Below, piece by piece: positions 35,096-47,534 of a stretch of 64,000 nt of DNA. Below the pieces are notes generated by a model. It saw nothing but the letters and a program-made list of their open reading frames with translations, did no database searches and was not told where the DNA came from. Source of the DNA: Sipunculus nudus (taxonomy: Eukaryota; Annelida; Sipuncula; Golfingiida; Sipunculidae); NCBI GenBank assembly GCA_026874595.1, contig CM049321.1, positions 10,961,979-11,025,978 of the forward strand, read 5' to 3'. Made by a program: the position numbers and the translations under genes. Each line of letters starts with the position of its first letter. Position 1 is the first letter of the stretch.

Positions 35096-35899
35096 ACAAG
35101 CATTTGCAGATATATCTTTGATTAGCATTAGATAAACAAAAATTCTTGACTAGCACTGTCAATTCTACAGTGATCATGCCAAACATCTTTTAAAATAAAA
35201 CAATTAATTAGTGCGTTCAATGCAAGATTGGGATTATGACTCTCAGCCAATCAGAGCATTAACTGCTCAAAGGAACCCTTTAAAAAATAACCCTGTGACC
35301 TGTTGGTCTTTTGCCCTATTTAAGTTACAGCTTCAGAGCTCAAAGGGTTTTAACCTGGCTGATTGAATGCTACATTAAGGAAAGCTTCTTGATTCAATTG
35401 TCTGTCACTGGCCCAGTCAGTCATTAGTGGCAAGCTCTCACCATTAGGGCTGTAGAACCCTCTAATTCAGCATCCAGACAGGTCTAGTTTAAACCTTACA
35501 GGAAGCCTGTGACCTGTTTGTTTTAACTATACTCAGTGGAAGTTTGTACTTGTTTTAAGTTTGTATCTTCAGTAACTCCTTGTTTGCACATCAAGCTAGT
35601 GATTAATAGGATGTTTTAGTAACTCTTCATTAACATATTAATGATAATAATGCTACTATGATTTCATTGCAGTGATAATGATGTGATTGAAGTGCTGATA
35701 ATGCTTATTTAGATGATGATATAATGATTTAGATTATATAACTATTTATTGAGGGTATTATGACTTTGCAATAATACAGACAGTATGCAGCAGTTATGTA
35801 CATGTATATTGTTAGAAAAAAATGTATACTGAATTCATTATGTAATCTATTGGGGGACCCCCCCCCCCCCCAAGAAAAACCTCTTCACTAGGTTGGCTA
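35096..35899. other. CpG-poor unique DNA, no gene seen
   Basis: Unique sequence; GTGACCTGTTGGTCTTTTG near 35,296 and GTGACCTGTTTGTTTT near 35,509 are a weak short repeat. A C run lies at 35,860-35,872. Confidence 0.35.
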
Positions 35900-36060
35900 T
35901 TGAGATAGTTCAGAATGGTTCCCTGAAATAGGTTCAAATGGTTTTCTGAGATAGGTTCAAATGGTTTTCTGAGATAGGTTCAAATGGTTTTCTGAGATAG
36001 ATTCAAATGGTTTTCTGAGATAGGTTCAAATAGTTTTCTGAGATATGTTCAAAAGGTTTT
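35900..36060 (+). repeat. 23-bp minisatellite
   Basis: About six units of GGTTTTCTGAGATAGGTTCA + AAT, with substitutions in the outer units. Confidence 0.9.
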
Positions 36061-37393
36061 TTTTTTTAACTCTTTTCTTATTGATTAATTTTTTAAAGCA
36101 CCAACTTATGTACAGCTGAAAAAAAAATATTACTCTTCAAACTTGAGGACAGAACGTCCTTCAGTATATAAGGTTTTTAACCTGCAGCCATTTTTTTATA
36201 CGTACAGTATTATTCCAGAAAACACCATATGAGCTCATCATTGACTCACCTGGTTTCTGAATGGTCGCAAGACATGAAGACATTGTGGGGTAAACGGGTT
36301 TTCTTTTGATTTTATTTTATTAAATGTTTGAATAACTTGAGCTCAAATGTGGTTAATTTCTGGTGGAAAAATGGTTGGGGGGGGAGGGGGGGGGGTTCTC
36401 AAATTTATATGTGTGGTGCCTTAGAAGCCAAGCACCTTATTTCCAAAATGTTAAATTCACCTAGGTTACCCTCAAGAATGTAATTTTCAGTGTGTCTGTC
36501 TTTAAAAGCAGATGAATGTGGGTTCAGGTATGAGCTGGACAATCTGTTCTTTATATTGATACAAGTGGCCAAGATCTTAACCATATGGGTCTGCCCTCTT
36601 CACCAAGGGAACAATGGGTCACTGATCCTACCTAGTCAGCACATATGGAACAGATTATTTACCACTTACAAGGACCACCAAGTCATGGTTTGCATGCTGG
36701 ACAAGGACCTGAGGAAACCTGTGAAAATGATCGTCTATATTCCACAAGGGCAGGAAGGAAGCATGTAAAATCAGATTGGACTGGGATCGTAGGTGTACCA
36801 CAGTCTAAAACCTGACTCTGTACCTTTCATGGACCATGGTGTGAAGATACCTGGTATAGGTTGGGAAGTATCCTGTATGTGATAGTTTACAGCTGACAGG
36901 GATGTGTACTTAAATATACACACATTCCTGGTGCTGGCCAGTCAGTCTGCAGTCCAATTTAACTGGCATGCATGCAGTTACAGTCAGCGTATACCATTTT
37001 TCAGAAGGCCTTTGAATTGCGAGGGACCTTTGAATTGATCAGTTATATTCAGTCATTACCTCAATTTGATACTTGATTCATTTATTAATTAGTCTAGTAG
37101 TTATATAATTGCAGACAAATATTTTCCCTCAATAGGTGTTAGTTACTATTTTATCAAGTAAAGGAGGAATGTAGCTCTCCCTCTGATTTAGCCACCATTT
37201 TTGTTTCTATAATCAAGTGGGGTGGTCTACCGATGTGCACAGAAACTACATCTAGGGAACATACACAATAAATAGCTTCAACATTGAGACATGCTCCATC
37301 AAATTTGACAGCCCACAGATGCTTAGGTTTTATGAAACAATTACATTTTGATATGAGGTTACAATATAATGCATCAGTTGTTTGTTGCATTGT
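36061..37393. other. CpG-poor DNA with one weak coding candidate (36,490-36,768 +)
   Basis: A G-rich tract lies at 36,376-36,394. The 92-codon plus-strand frame contains CPLHQGNNGSLILPSQHIW and DHQVMVCMLDKDLRKPVKM. Its composition looks more protein-like than other frames here, but there is no domain, signal peptide or convincing splice context. It may be an exon fragment or chance. Confidence 0.25.
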
Positions 37394-39470
37394 TATACCC
37401 CTATTGACCTTATTAGGTAATTGTATCCGCCAAAACAGAGTTTGCAGATACTATGTTTTCAGGCCACCCGCCACCGCATAGGTGTCTGGAGAACTCCTCC
37501 ATAACTGCTGGGCTGAATTTTATGAAACCCAGGATTATGTTCTGGTCACATGTGAACTGCTGCACCCTGATTTTGTTTTGACCTCTGACCTTTCCTCTGC
37601 ACTTTGCATCCATTTGTGTGTCTGTTTCCACATATAAACCCACATACCTCGGAAACCATTTGACAGATTTGGCCACAATTTTGCATGTATATAGGTCTTA
37701 CATAGCTCTTTATTATACAAGAAACTGGTGGTGCCACCTGCTGCCATTTTTGCACAGCATCCATCTGTTTGACTACCGTGGGATAAAATCACATATCTTT
37801 GCAGTGGTTTGACATATCTGCCTAAAATTTTGCAGGTTTATATATCCTGGACAGCTTTTTTGATTTTATGACAGGTGGCGCCACCTACATTCACGTTTAT
37901 GCTGCAGACATCCAAGCTCATATCTCGGGAACCTTTTGACTGATTTGGCCAAAATTTTGCATGTGTTTAGAACTTACATAGCTCGATCTTTATCATACAA
38001 GAAACTGTTGGCGCCACCTGCAGCCATTTTTGCACAGCATCCGTCTGTTTGTCTGCTGTGTGATAAAATCACTCATATCTTGGCAGTGGTTTGACATATT
38101 TGCCTAAAATTTTGCAGGTTTATACATTCTGGACAGCTCTCTTGATTTTATGACAGGTGGCGCCACCTTCATTCTAATTTACACTGCAGACATCCAAGCT
38201 CATATCTCGAGAACTGTTTGACTGATTGGGCCAAAATTTAGCATGTGTATAGATCTCACATAGCTCTTTATCATACGCAAAACTGTTGGCGCCACCTGCA
38301 GCCATTTTTGCACAGCATCCGTCTGTTTGTCTGCTGTGTGATAAAATCACTCATATCTTGGCAGTGGTTTGACATATTTGCCTAAAATTTTGCAGGTTTA
38401 TACATTCTGGACAGCTCTCTTGATTTTATGACAGGTGGCGCCACCTTCATTCTAATTTACACTGCAGACATTCAAGCTCATATCTCGAGAACTGTTTGAC
38501 TGATTGGGCCAAAATTTAGCATGTGTATAGATCTCACATAGCTCTTTATCATACGCAAAACTGTTGGCGCCATCTGAAACCATTTTTGCACAGCATCCGT
38601 CTGTTTGTCTGCCGTGGGATAAAATCACTCATATCTTGGCAGTGGTTTGACATATTTGCCTAAAATTTTGCAGGTTTATACATCCTGGACAGCTTTTTTG
38701 ATTTTATGTCAGATGGCACCACCTACATTCTAGTTTATGCTGCAGACATCCAAGCTCATATCTTGGGAACTGTTTGACCAATTGGGCCAAAGTTTTGCAT
38801 GTGTATAGATCTCACTTAGCTCTTTATCATACACAAAACTGTTGGCGCCACCTGAAACCATTTTTGCACAGCATCCGTCTGTTTGTCTGCCGTGGGATAA
38901 AATCACTCATATCTTGGCAGTGGTTTGACATATTTGCCTAAAATTTTGCAGGTTTATACATCCTGGACAGCTTTTTTAATTTTATGTCAGGTGGCACCAC
39001 CTACATTCTAGTTTATGCTGCAGACATCCAAGCTCATATCTCGGGAACTGTTTGACCAATTGGGCCAAAGTTTTGCATATGTATAGATCTCACTTAGCTC
39101 TTTATCATACACAAAACTGGTGGCGCCACCTGCAACCATTTTTGCACAGCGTCCATCTGTTTGTCTGCCATGGGCTAAAATAACTCATATACATGTATAG
39201 TGGTTTGACTTATCTGCCTTAAATTTTGCATATGTATACAACTTGGACAGCTTTCTGGATTTGGTGGTAGATGGCGCAACCTACATACACATTTCGGCTG
39301 CAGACATCCATGCTAATATGCAACACTTCACTCTATTTCCCCTTGCCACTCAATCCATGCCTCACTTCACCCGTTCCACTCTGATTTTGGTGGATACACG
39401 TAGTTGCTTGTCGACTACCCGTATTCTAGTTGCACTTTGGTGTTTATGGGATATATCATAAAGCTGGTCA
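37394..39470 (+). repeat. 278-bp dimeric satellite (about 6 units) with lead-in
   Basis: CCATTTTTGCACAGC occurs at 37,744, 38,024, 38,302, 38,580, 38,858 and 39,136, giving spacings of 280, 278, 278, 278 and 278 bp. Each unit has two related ~139-bp halves, one with ACTGTTGGCGCCACCTG and one with GACAGGTGGCGCCACCT. The latter contains the 14-bp palindrome AGGTGGCGCCACCT (for example 37,873-37,886). The lead-in at 37,394-37,700 resembles the head of a mobile element. The half unit is related to 8.23-8.56 kb. Small frames inside are not coding. Confidence 0.85.
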
Positions 39471-39488
39471 CCAGTGTAACATTTCATT

Positions 39489-40021
39489 TAAGAGTATATT
39501 CTAGATCTAAGGTAGAGAGAGTCACTTAAATTCTAGATCTAAGGTAGAGAGAGTCACTTAAATTCTAGATCTAAGGTAGAGAGAGTCACTCAAATTCTAG
39601 ATCTAAGGTAGAGAGAGTCACTTAAATTCTAGATCTAAGTAGAGAGAGTCACTTAAATTCTAGGTCTAAGGTAGAGAGAGTCACTTAAATTCTAGATCTA
39701 AGGTAGAGAGAGTCACTTAAATTCTAGATCTAAGTAGAGAGAGTCACTTAAATTCTAGGTCTAAGGTAGAGAGAGTCACTTAAATTCTAGATCTAAGGTA
39801 GAGAGAGTCACTTAAATTCTAGATCTAAGGTAGAGAGAGTCACTTAAATTCTAGATCTAAGGTAGAGAGAGTCACTTAAATTCTAGATCTAAGTAGAGAG
39901 AGTCACTTAAATTTTTGGTCTAAGGTAGAGAGAGTCACTTAAATTCTAGATCTAAGTAGAGAGAGTCACTTAAATTCTAGATCTAAGGTAGAGAGAGTCA
40001 CTTAAATTTTTGGTCTAAGGC
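39489..40021 (+). repeat. 32-bp minisatellite, about 17 units
   Basis: The unit is ATTCTAGATCTAAGGTAGAG + AGAGTCACTTAA. Variant units (31 bp with TAAGTAGAG; AGGTCTAAGG; TTTTTGGTCTAAGG) recur in a patterned order, implying block duplication. Decayed units continue to about 40,140. Confidence 0.95.
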
Positions 40022-40841
40022 AGCAAGAGGAACTGAAATTCTAGTTCAGAGGCAAAGAGAAGGATATAAATTCTAGGTCAGATCGAGGCAGAGAGAAGGA
40101 TTTTAATTCTAGGTCTTTTGCTTAGAGAGGGACTTTAATTCTGTAGATGGAAAGTAAAGTGATCCATTTCAGTTTTAAACAGGAGCCCTCCAGAGAGGAG
40201 CTTGAAGTTAGAAAACTGTAAAACGGGAGAGTAAAGGAGCAGGAAAAACAGAACACTTTTCTTACCAAAGGAAAAGCTGACAAAGCATCCCTATAGAGAG
40301 AGTGTCAGGTAAAAAAAGCAAGCTTACACCTGTGTGCTAACTAGTAGTGTAAGAGAGCTACTAAAAAATATTACTCACTCGGTCAGTGCCCTAATCCTGA
40401 GCTAAGTAATACTACTCCTCTCAGATAACCACAAGTTAACTGTGAGTTAACCGTGAGTTACTGTTTCACTAATTGTTGCCAATAGGTTGCTTGAATTAAC
40501 TGGGTTTAAGATGTGTGGTGCAGAAGAAACAGGTTATCTTTATCTAAATCTGCTGTTAAATTATAGTCTTAACCCTTAAACAGTCCTCTGGCCTAACAGA
40601 CAGGAACGCTGTTTATTTGATGATGTTTGTGCTGCTGCAGTTCACTTGGAAGATATTACTCAGGGTTAGAGTGGGTATTTGAAGTGAGATATGTGTACAC
40701 TGCTGGAGTACATAGAGCTCTGTTAAATCTCCATTGGGATTTTGTTTGTGTTAAAGAATACTAAGTGGTTTCTATGGTGATTACAACATGGCAATTAGAA
40801 TGTGAATCAGTGTTCATTAATACAGTTGTTATATATATATA
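40022..40841. other. CpG-poor DNA; last ~60 bp is a partial 117-bp repeat unit
   Basis: Unique sequence. TTAGAATGTGAATCAGTGTT and ATACAGTTGTTATATATA at 40,794-40,841 match the end of the repeat unit at 42,276-42,590 and form the left flank of the transposon insertion. No exon is seen. Confidence 0.4.
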
Positions 40842-42273
40842 CAGTGAAACCTGAACCAAGCGACCACTGCCGCCAGCGACCGTCTGTGACTTACGACCGA
40901 AAAATGATTGCACCGAGCTCAACCACTCTTTAATGCCCCTGTGTCGAGCGACCGTTTGTGGTACGCGACCACCGACCGCTCAAATGTGGCCGGTCGCTAG
41001 TCTTTACCTCCGTTAAGCGATCGCCTGGTGTAGCGGTAGTGGCACCTGGCGTCCTAAGTTAAGACTAAAACGACCGTGCCATTGACCGTCTCTTTAATGT
41101 GCTGGTGGCAATGGTGACCTACTTTCCCCGCGGTGAATTGGACATCAATTCACAATACCCTTCCAGGTGTCAATGGCCTGGAGACCGCGTGGCTTTAATC
41201 TTTCTCCAAAAATGAAAGTTCTTCGAATATTGCGAGGGAACATGTAAAACGACGCATTTCTTTAATTCTGATGCCTGTGTACCATTACTTTTTTTCAGCA
41301 CGGCCTTTCTTTGAACACATGTTTGTTTAACGATTGTCTAAAACATCTTTACGGTAAAGGATCACGTGCTCTAGGGGATAACCCATCATTAATATTCATC
41401 CAATAGAACTCCCGTTGTAATACAACTTGTATTATTGACACCGCGGTCGCATTCACTACGCTGTGGTCATTGACCGGAGTCATAACTAGTCTTAGCGATG
41501 TGTAAATAACATTTGCATGGATTTATTAAAAAAAGTAAGTCATTAAAGTAAGTTTGTCATTACGTAGGCGATCAACTGCCATTGCTTATCACACACATTT
41601 TTACTTGACAACATGTCAGTTTGTGACGACGACAAACTGACGGCCTGCTTCGATAAGATCAATACTGACAATAGAATATTCATCAATAAAAGAATAGGAC
41701 TCAATGCTAACTACCATAGTACCAATATAAAGAGACTGTTTGATAGCGTGAGCAGTCACCTGTAATCTAATGATTGATCCCTTCATACGTACTTTGAAGT
41801 TTATTGAGATTTTAATGGGGTCTGCTTCTAATTACGGAGAGCACAAGTCAGTGATCAACAAAGTGACTCAGTGTGTACTCATGGTACATCATTAATTAGC
41901 GGTTTGTGTTTGTGCAATATGACAAACAGGCTATTCAAAGCCTTTGATAAAGGCTTGTTTTATAAAGTTATAAAAGGACCAGCTTTCTTTGATAATTATA
42001 AGCAAGATTGATTTATTGTTTTAAGTTAATATTGTTGTTAAATTTTAAATATTGTTGTGAATATCTTGATTTTTTAATTATTTATATACATATATATATA
42101 TCTAGTATGTATTTTTATACTAAATGAATAAATGTTCACGTACACATATATGCCTTGATATTCTTTGTTCGCTTCATGTTGAGACATAGACCACCTGAGA
42201 CTTGAGACCAATTGTGACTTAAGACCGCTTTTGGTGTGGCACATCAGGTGGTCTTAACTATCAGGTTTTACTG
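40842..42273. mobile_element. Non-autonomous pogo/Tigger-like transposon with TA duplication
   Basis: CAGTGAAACCTG (40,842) and CAGGTTTTACTG (ending 42,273) are inverted termini, and each is flanked outside by TA (40,840-40,841 and 42,274-42,275). Sub-terminal GACCACTG and GGTGGTCTTAA-type motifs (AAGCGACC, GTCGAGCGACC) repeat near the ends. Terminus and target suit the pogo/Tigger branch of Tc1/mariner. At 1,432 bp there is room for a short ORF, but no transposase frame is visible. A small hairpin lies at 41,615-41,641. The element is CpG-rich inside CpG-poor DNA, which suggests a young insertion. Confidence 0.7.
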
Positions 42274-42275
42274 TA

Positions 42276-42590
42276 TCTGAAAATTAAAGTGTTAAGTACG
42301 CTGGGACATGGAATCACCTAGTGTCAGCACCATGTATTCTCATATGTTAAGAATAGATTGAATTTTTGTTGATACATTTGTTATATATAGATCTGAAAAA
42401 TTAAAATGTTAATTATGCTGGGATATGGAATCAGCTAGTGTCAGCACCATGTATTCTCATATGTTAAGAATAGAATGAATGTTTGTTGATACAGTTGTTA
42501 TATATAGATCTGAAAAATTAAAATGTTAATTACTCTGGGATATGGAACCAGCTAGTGTCAGCACCATGTGTTCTGCTATGTTAATTACAC
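42276..42590 (+). repeat. ~117-bp tandem repeat (2.7 units)
   Basis: TCTGAAAA starts units at 42,276, 42,392 and 42,509. Each contains GCTGGGA-ATGGAA, CTAGTGTCAGCACCATGT and ATACA-TTGTTATATATA. The upstream part of the first unit is on the far side of the transposon at 40,794-40,841. Confidence 0.85.
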
Positions 42591-43003
42591 CAAGGCAACG
42601 TCAGTGAATGTCTACAGTTCATGGGTGATAGCTTATGTATGGACATATTAAAAAAAATCTGTACCTTTTTTAATATGGTTAACCTCTACCACAATCCCCT
42701 CTTGGTTCATAAGAAATTTCCATTCTGTGTACTCACCTTTTTATCAAAGACACAGATAAAAATATTTCCGCTGAAACAAAGGCCCATAGGAATATGTCCA
42801 AAACTATCCATATAACAATAATTGTGAGGAGTTATATAATTTAAGGAGTTACACGGGATGGACATGCAAAAAATCTGTTACAGGTTTGCAGGTATATATA
42901 TGTGCACACCCTGAAGACAGTGTTGTCATAAAGGGGGAGGCATTACCCCCCCCCCCCAGTCACACCCCTATAACCCCACCCCCACTAAACCAGTCTGTGT
43001 TGC

Positions 43004-43006
<3 letters not shown>
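42591..43006. other. CpG-poor DNA, no gene seen
   Basis: A C run lies near 42,946-42,957. The 64-codon frame at 42,621-42,815 has no coding support. Confidence 0.35.

Positions 43007-43066
<60 letters not shown>
43007..43066. repeat. (TA)n microsatellite
   Basis: About 60 bp of TA dinucleotides. The Tyr/Ile frame ending here is an artefact. Confidence 0.97.
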
Positions 43067-43069
<3 letters not shown>

Positions 43070-44286
43070 ATAAAATGTCTTAATTCTCTTTTTCATGTGC
43101 TGAGTTAGCCTGAGTGTGCAGATGCCTTTTCTCTCTAATATCTGAAATCACTCTGTGCTACATGGTATGTTCCATTCTACCCCGAGTTTCTAAGTCTGGT
43201 TTTACAAAGTATGGGAATACATGCCTAGAATTGTTCCATGGCTGAGGGTAATTACCAGCTTTTAACGACAGAAGAGGTGAGGGATGAGGTACTCAGGGGA
43301 GGGGCAGTGACAACCCAATAGAGAGCAACAGGACAAAGATAGCAACAGTAACATAAACGTGCCTTGCTTAACACCCTGCCAGTAGCTCCCTCACAGTAGA
43401 CGGCTGCACATACTTTGGTTTTACATGTCCGTTTTGACCAAAGTGCAACTTCCTGATGGCTTTCTCAAAGCCAGAGGCTTTTTCCCTATCTGGAGTAGAC
43501 TGGTATCCGCTCATATTCTATACTTAATAGCTTAATTTTCAATGTGTACCAGTACCTTACTCTCATATCTACCGTTAGCAGGGCACATTTTGGGCAGGTC
43601 TTTAAGTAATTTATTCAAAAATTTGAAATAAGTCATTTTGACCAAATGTTTGTGAGCCAGGTGGCGTATTCCAATTAAAGTCCAGAACAAACAACATATG
43701 TAAAAAAGAAACCTTTGTCGGACATATATTCATATCTGTATCCATATCCCTATCCAGATCCTCGCTGATGCTGAAGATAAAATGTTGTTTTCCCCTTTAG
43801 GTTTAATGGGTGTGGCTTAAAATCTAATGCAGTCATGAGTCATTTGGAACGGCAATTTGCTCGGAGATTGCGATTGTGCAGAAATGTGTTTACTTTAGGT
43901 TGGACAGGAAATTGAGAAATTTGTCTTAATGGTACTATCCAGGGCAGTATAATTTGTGAGAAATGTTGCTAATGAGACGAGATGGAAATCCTAACTCAGT
44001 CCATCAAAGAAGTCAGGCAGACTGGCGTAAATCACCTGGCAAATAGCCGTATAGTTCCAGAGTTGTGTCAGTTGGGAATCATGGGCGTCCAAACGCACCA
44101 CCATAAATATTGAGTGTGTATCCTGCTTGGCTTGATAATGATACAAGCTAGTATATCAATACATTAATCATCAATATTTTTGCAATATATTTTCCATGTT
44201 TTAAGAAAGGTTAAAACATTGCTGATGCCATCGTTATGTTTTCCAATGTGCTCTCCCGATGTCTGACAAATGTCATGTGGCAAGAC
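43067..44286. other. Unique CpG-poor DNA, no gene seen
   Basis: One of the longest repeat-free stretches of the right half (about 1.2 kb). The composition is closer to neutral than the flanking AT-rich DNA. No splice-flanked open exon could be supported on either strand. Confidence 0.35.
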
Positions 44287-47200
44287 GTCACTCTGATCTG
44301 TCCAAGTGTCATTCTGATCTGATGTGCCCCAGTGTCACTGTGATCTAATTTGTCCCAGTGTCACTGATCTGATGTGTCCCAGTGTCACTGTGATCTAATA
44401 TGTCCCAGTGTCACTGATCTGTGTCCCAGTGTCACTGTGATCTAATGTATCCCTGTGTCATCCTGATCTGATGTGTCCCAGTGGCAAAGGGATCCAGTGT
44501 GTCCCAGTGTCACTTATCTGATGTGTCCAAGTGTCACTGTGATCTAATATGTCCCAGTGTCACTGATCTGATGTGTCCCAGTGTCACTGTGATCTAATGT
44601 ATCCCTGTGTCATCCTGGTCTGATGTGTCCAAGGGTAATTGTGATCAAATGTGTCCCAGTGTCACTAATCTGATGTGTTCCAGTGTCACTGATCTGATGT
44701 GTCCCATGGTAACTCTGATCAGATGTGTCCCAGCTTGTGTCACTAATCTGATATATCCCAGGGTAACTGTGATCAGATATGTCCCAGTGTCACTGATCTG
44801 GTGTGTCCAGTGTCACTGATCTGATGTGTCCAGTGTCACTGTGATCTGATGTGCAAATGTCACTGTGATCTGATATTTCCGGTGTCATTGTGATCTGATT
44901 ATAATCAAGTGTCACTGTGATCTGATATGTCCCAGGGTAACTGTGATCAGGTGTGTCCCAGTGTCACTGATCAGATATGTCCCGGGGTAACTGTGATCAG
45001 ATATATCCAAGTGTCACCGATCTGATGTGTCCCAGGATAATTGTGATCAGATGTGTCTCAGTGTCACTGTGATCTGATGTGTCTCAGTGTCACTGTGATC
45101 TGATCTGCAAATGTCACTGTGATCTGATATTTCCAGTGTCATTGTGATCTGATTAATCCAGTGTCACTGTGATCTGATGTGTCCAGTGTCACTGTGATCT
45201 GATGTATCCCTGTGTCATCCTGGTCTGATGTGTCCAAGGGTAACTGTGATCAAATGTGTCCCAGTGTCACTAATCTGATGTGTTCCAGGGTAACTGTGAT
45301 CAGATATGTCCCAGTGTCACTGATCTGATGTGTCCCAGGATAATTGTGATCAGATGTGTCCCAGTGTCACTGATCTAGTGTGTCCAGTGTCACTGTGATC
45401 TGATATGTCCAGTGTCACTGTGATCTGATGTGCAAATGTCACTGTGATCTGATATTTCCGGTGTCATTGTGATCTGATTATAATCAAGTGTCACTGTGAT
45501 CTGATGTGTCCATGCAGTGTCACTGTGATCAGATGTGTTCCAGTGTCACTGATCTGATATGTCCTAGGGTTACTGTGATCAGGTGTGTCCCAGTGTCACT
45601 GATCAGATATGTCCCAGGGTAACTGTGATCAGATATGTCCAAGTGTCACCAATCTGATGTGTCCCAGGATAATTGTGATCAGATGTGTCTCAGTGTCACT
45701 GTGATCTGATGTGTCTCAGTGTCACTGTGATCTGATCTGCAAATGTCACTGTGATCTGATATTTCCAGTGTCATTGTGATCTGATTAATCCAGTGTCACT
45801 GTGATCTGTTGTGTCCAGTGTCACTGTGGTCTGATGTGTACATTGCACTGTGATTGGATGTTTCTCAGTGTGTCCCTGATATGATGTGTCCCAGTGGCAA
45901 AGGGATCCAGTGTGTCCCAGTGTCACTTATCTGATGTGTCCAAGTGTCACTGTGATCTAATATGTCCCAGTGTCACTGATCTGATGTGTCCCAGTGTCAC
46001 TGTGATCTAATGTATCCCTGTGTCATCCTGGTCTGATGTGTCCAAGGGTAATTGTGATCAAATGTGTCCCAGTGTCACTAATCTGATGTGTTCCAGGGTA
46101 ACAGTGATCAGATGTGTCCCAGTGTCACTGATCTGATGTGTCCCATGGTAACTCTGATCAGATGTGTCCCAGCTTGTGTCACTAATCTGAAATATCCCAG
46201 GGTAACTGTGATCAGATATGTCCCAGTGTCACTGATCTGGTGTGTCCAGTGTCACTGATCTGATGTGTCCAGTGTCACTGTGATCTGATGTGCAAATGTC
46301 ACTGTGATCTGATATTTCCGGTGTCATTGTGATCTGATTATAATCAAGTGTCACTGTGATCTGATATGTCCCAGGGTAACTGTGATCAGGTGTGTCCCAG
46401 TGTCACTGATCAGATATGTCCCAGGGTAACTGTGATCAGATATATCCAAGTGTCACTGATCTGATGTGTCCCAGGATAATTGTGATCAGATGTGTCTCAG
46501 TGTCACTGTGATCTGATGTGTCTCAGTGTCACTGTGATCTGATCTGCAAATGTCACTGTGATCTGATATTTCCAGTGTCATTGTGATCTGATTAATCCAG
46601 TGTCACTGTGATCTGATGTGTCCAGTGTCACTGTGATCTGATGTATCCCTGTGTCATCCTGGTCTGATGTGTCCAAGGGTAACTGTGATCAAATGTGTCC
46701 CAGTGTCACTAATCTGATGTGTTCCAGGGTAACTGTGATCAGATATGTCCCAGTGTCACTGATCTGATGTGTCCCAGGATAATTGTGATCAGATGTGTCC
46801 CAGTGTCACTGATCTAGTGTGTCCAGTGTCACTGTGATCTGATATGTCCAGTGTCACTGTGATCTGATGTGCAAATGTCACTGTAATCTGATATTTCCTG
46901 TGTCATTGTGATCTGATTATAATCAAGTGTCACTGTGATCTGATGTGTCCATGCAGTGTCACTGTGATCAGATGTGTTCCAGTGTCACTGATCTGATATG
47001 TCCTAGGGTTACTGTGATCAGGTGTGTCCCAGTGTCACTGATCAGATATGTCCCAGGGTAACTGTGATCAGATATGTCCAAGTGTCACCAATCTGATGTG
47101 TCCCAGGATAATTGTGATCAGATGTGTCTCAGTGTCACTGTGATCTGATGTGTCTCAGTGTCACTGTGATCTGATCTGCAAATGTCACTGTGATCTGATA

Positions 47201-47406
47201 TTTCCAGTGTCATTGTGATCTGATTAATCCAGTGTCACTGTGATCTGATGTGTCCAGTGTCACTGTGGTCTGATGTGTACATTGCACTGTGATTGGATGT
47301 TTCTCAGTGTGTCCCTGATATGATGTATCCCGGTGTAACTTTGATTTGATTTGATGTGTCCCAGTTTCACTCTGTTATGATGTGTCCCAGTGTCAGTCTG
47401 GTCTGA
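44287..47406 (+). repeat. 22-28 bp minisatellite with 1,413-bp higher-order repeat
   Basis: Two unit types alternate: GTGTCACTGTGATCTGATGT + GTCCCA and GGGTAACTGTGATCAGATGT + GTCCCA. GTGGCAAAGGGATCCAGTGT occurs at 44,481 and 45,894, and unit order is conserved between 44,481-45,893 and 45,894-47,306, apart from one-unit indels. An inner period of about 600-630 bp is also visible (GTATCCCTGTGTCATCCTGG at about 44,599, 45,200, 46,011 and 46,642). Frames spelling repeats of LMCPSVT are artefacts. Confidence 0.95.
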
Positions 47407-47534
47407 TTTTTAGCTTAGCTGACTATAAGTCATCTGAGCTATAGTCATGGTCCATTGTCTGTTGTCCGTCTAGCTCTCCATCTGTCCTTCAGTCCGTCCA
47501 TATAAGACTGGCATGTTTCGACAATATTGGACCT
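47241..47534 (+). repeat. 294-bp direct repeat, left copy
   Basis: From TGATCTGATGTGTCCAGTGT to CAATATTGGACCT it is the same as 49,477-49,770, with one substitution seen (CTCTCCATCTG against CTCTCCGTCTG). It spans the minisatellite edge and the head of an AGCTTAGCTGA element. Confidence 0.9.
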
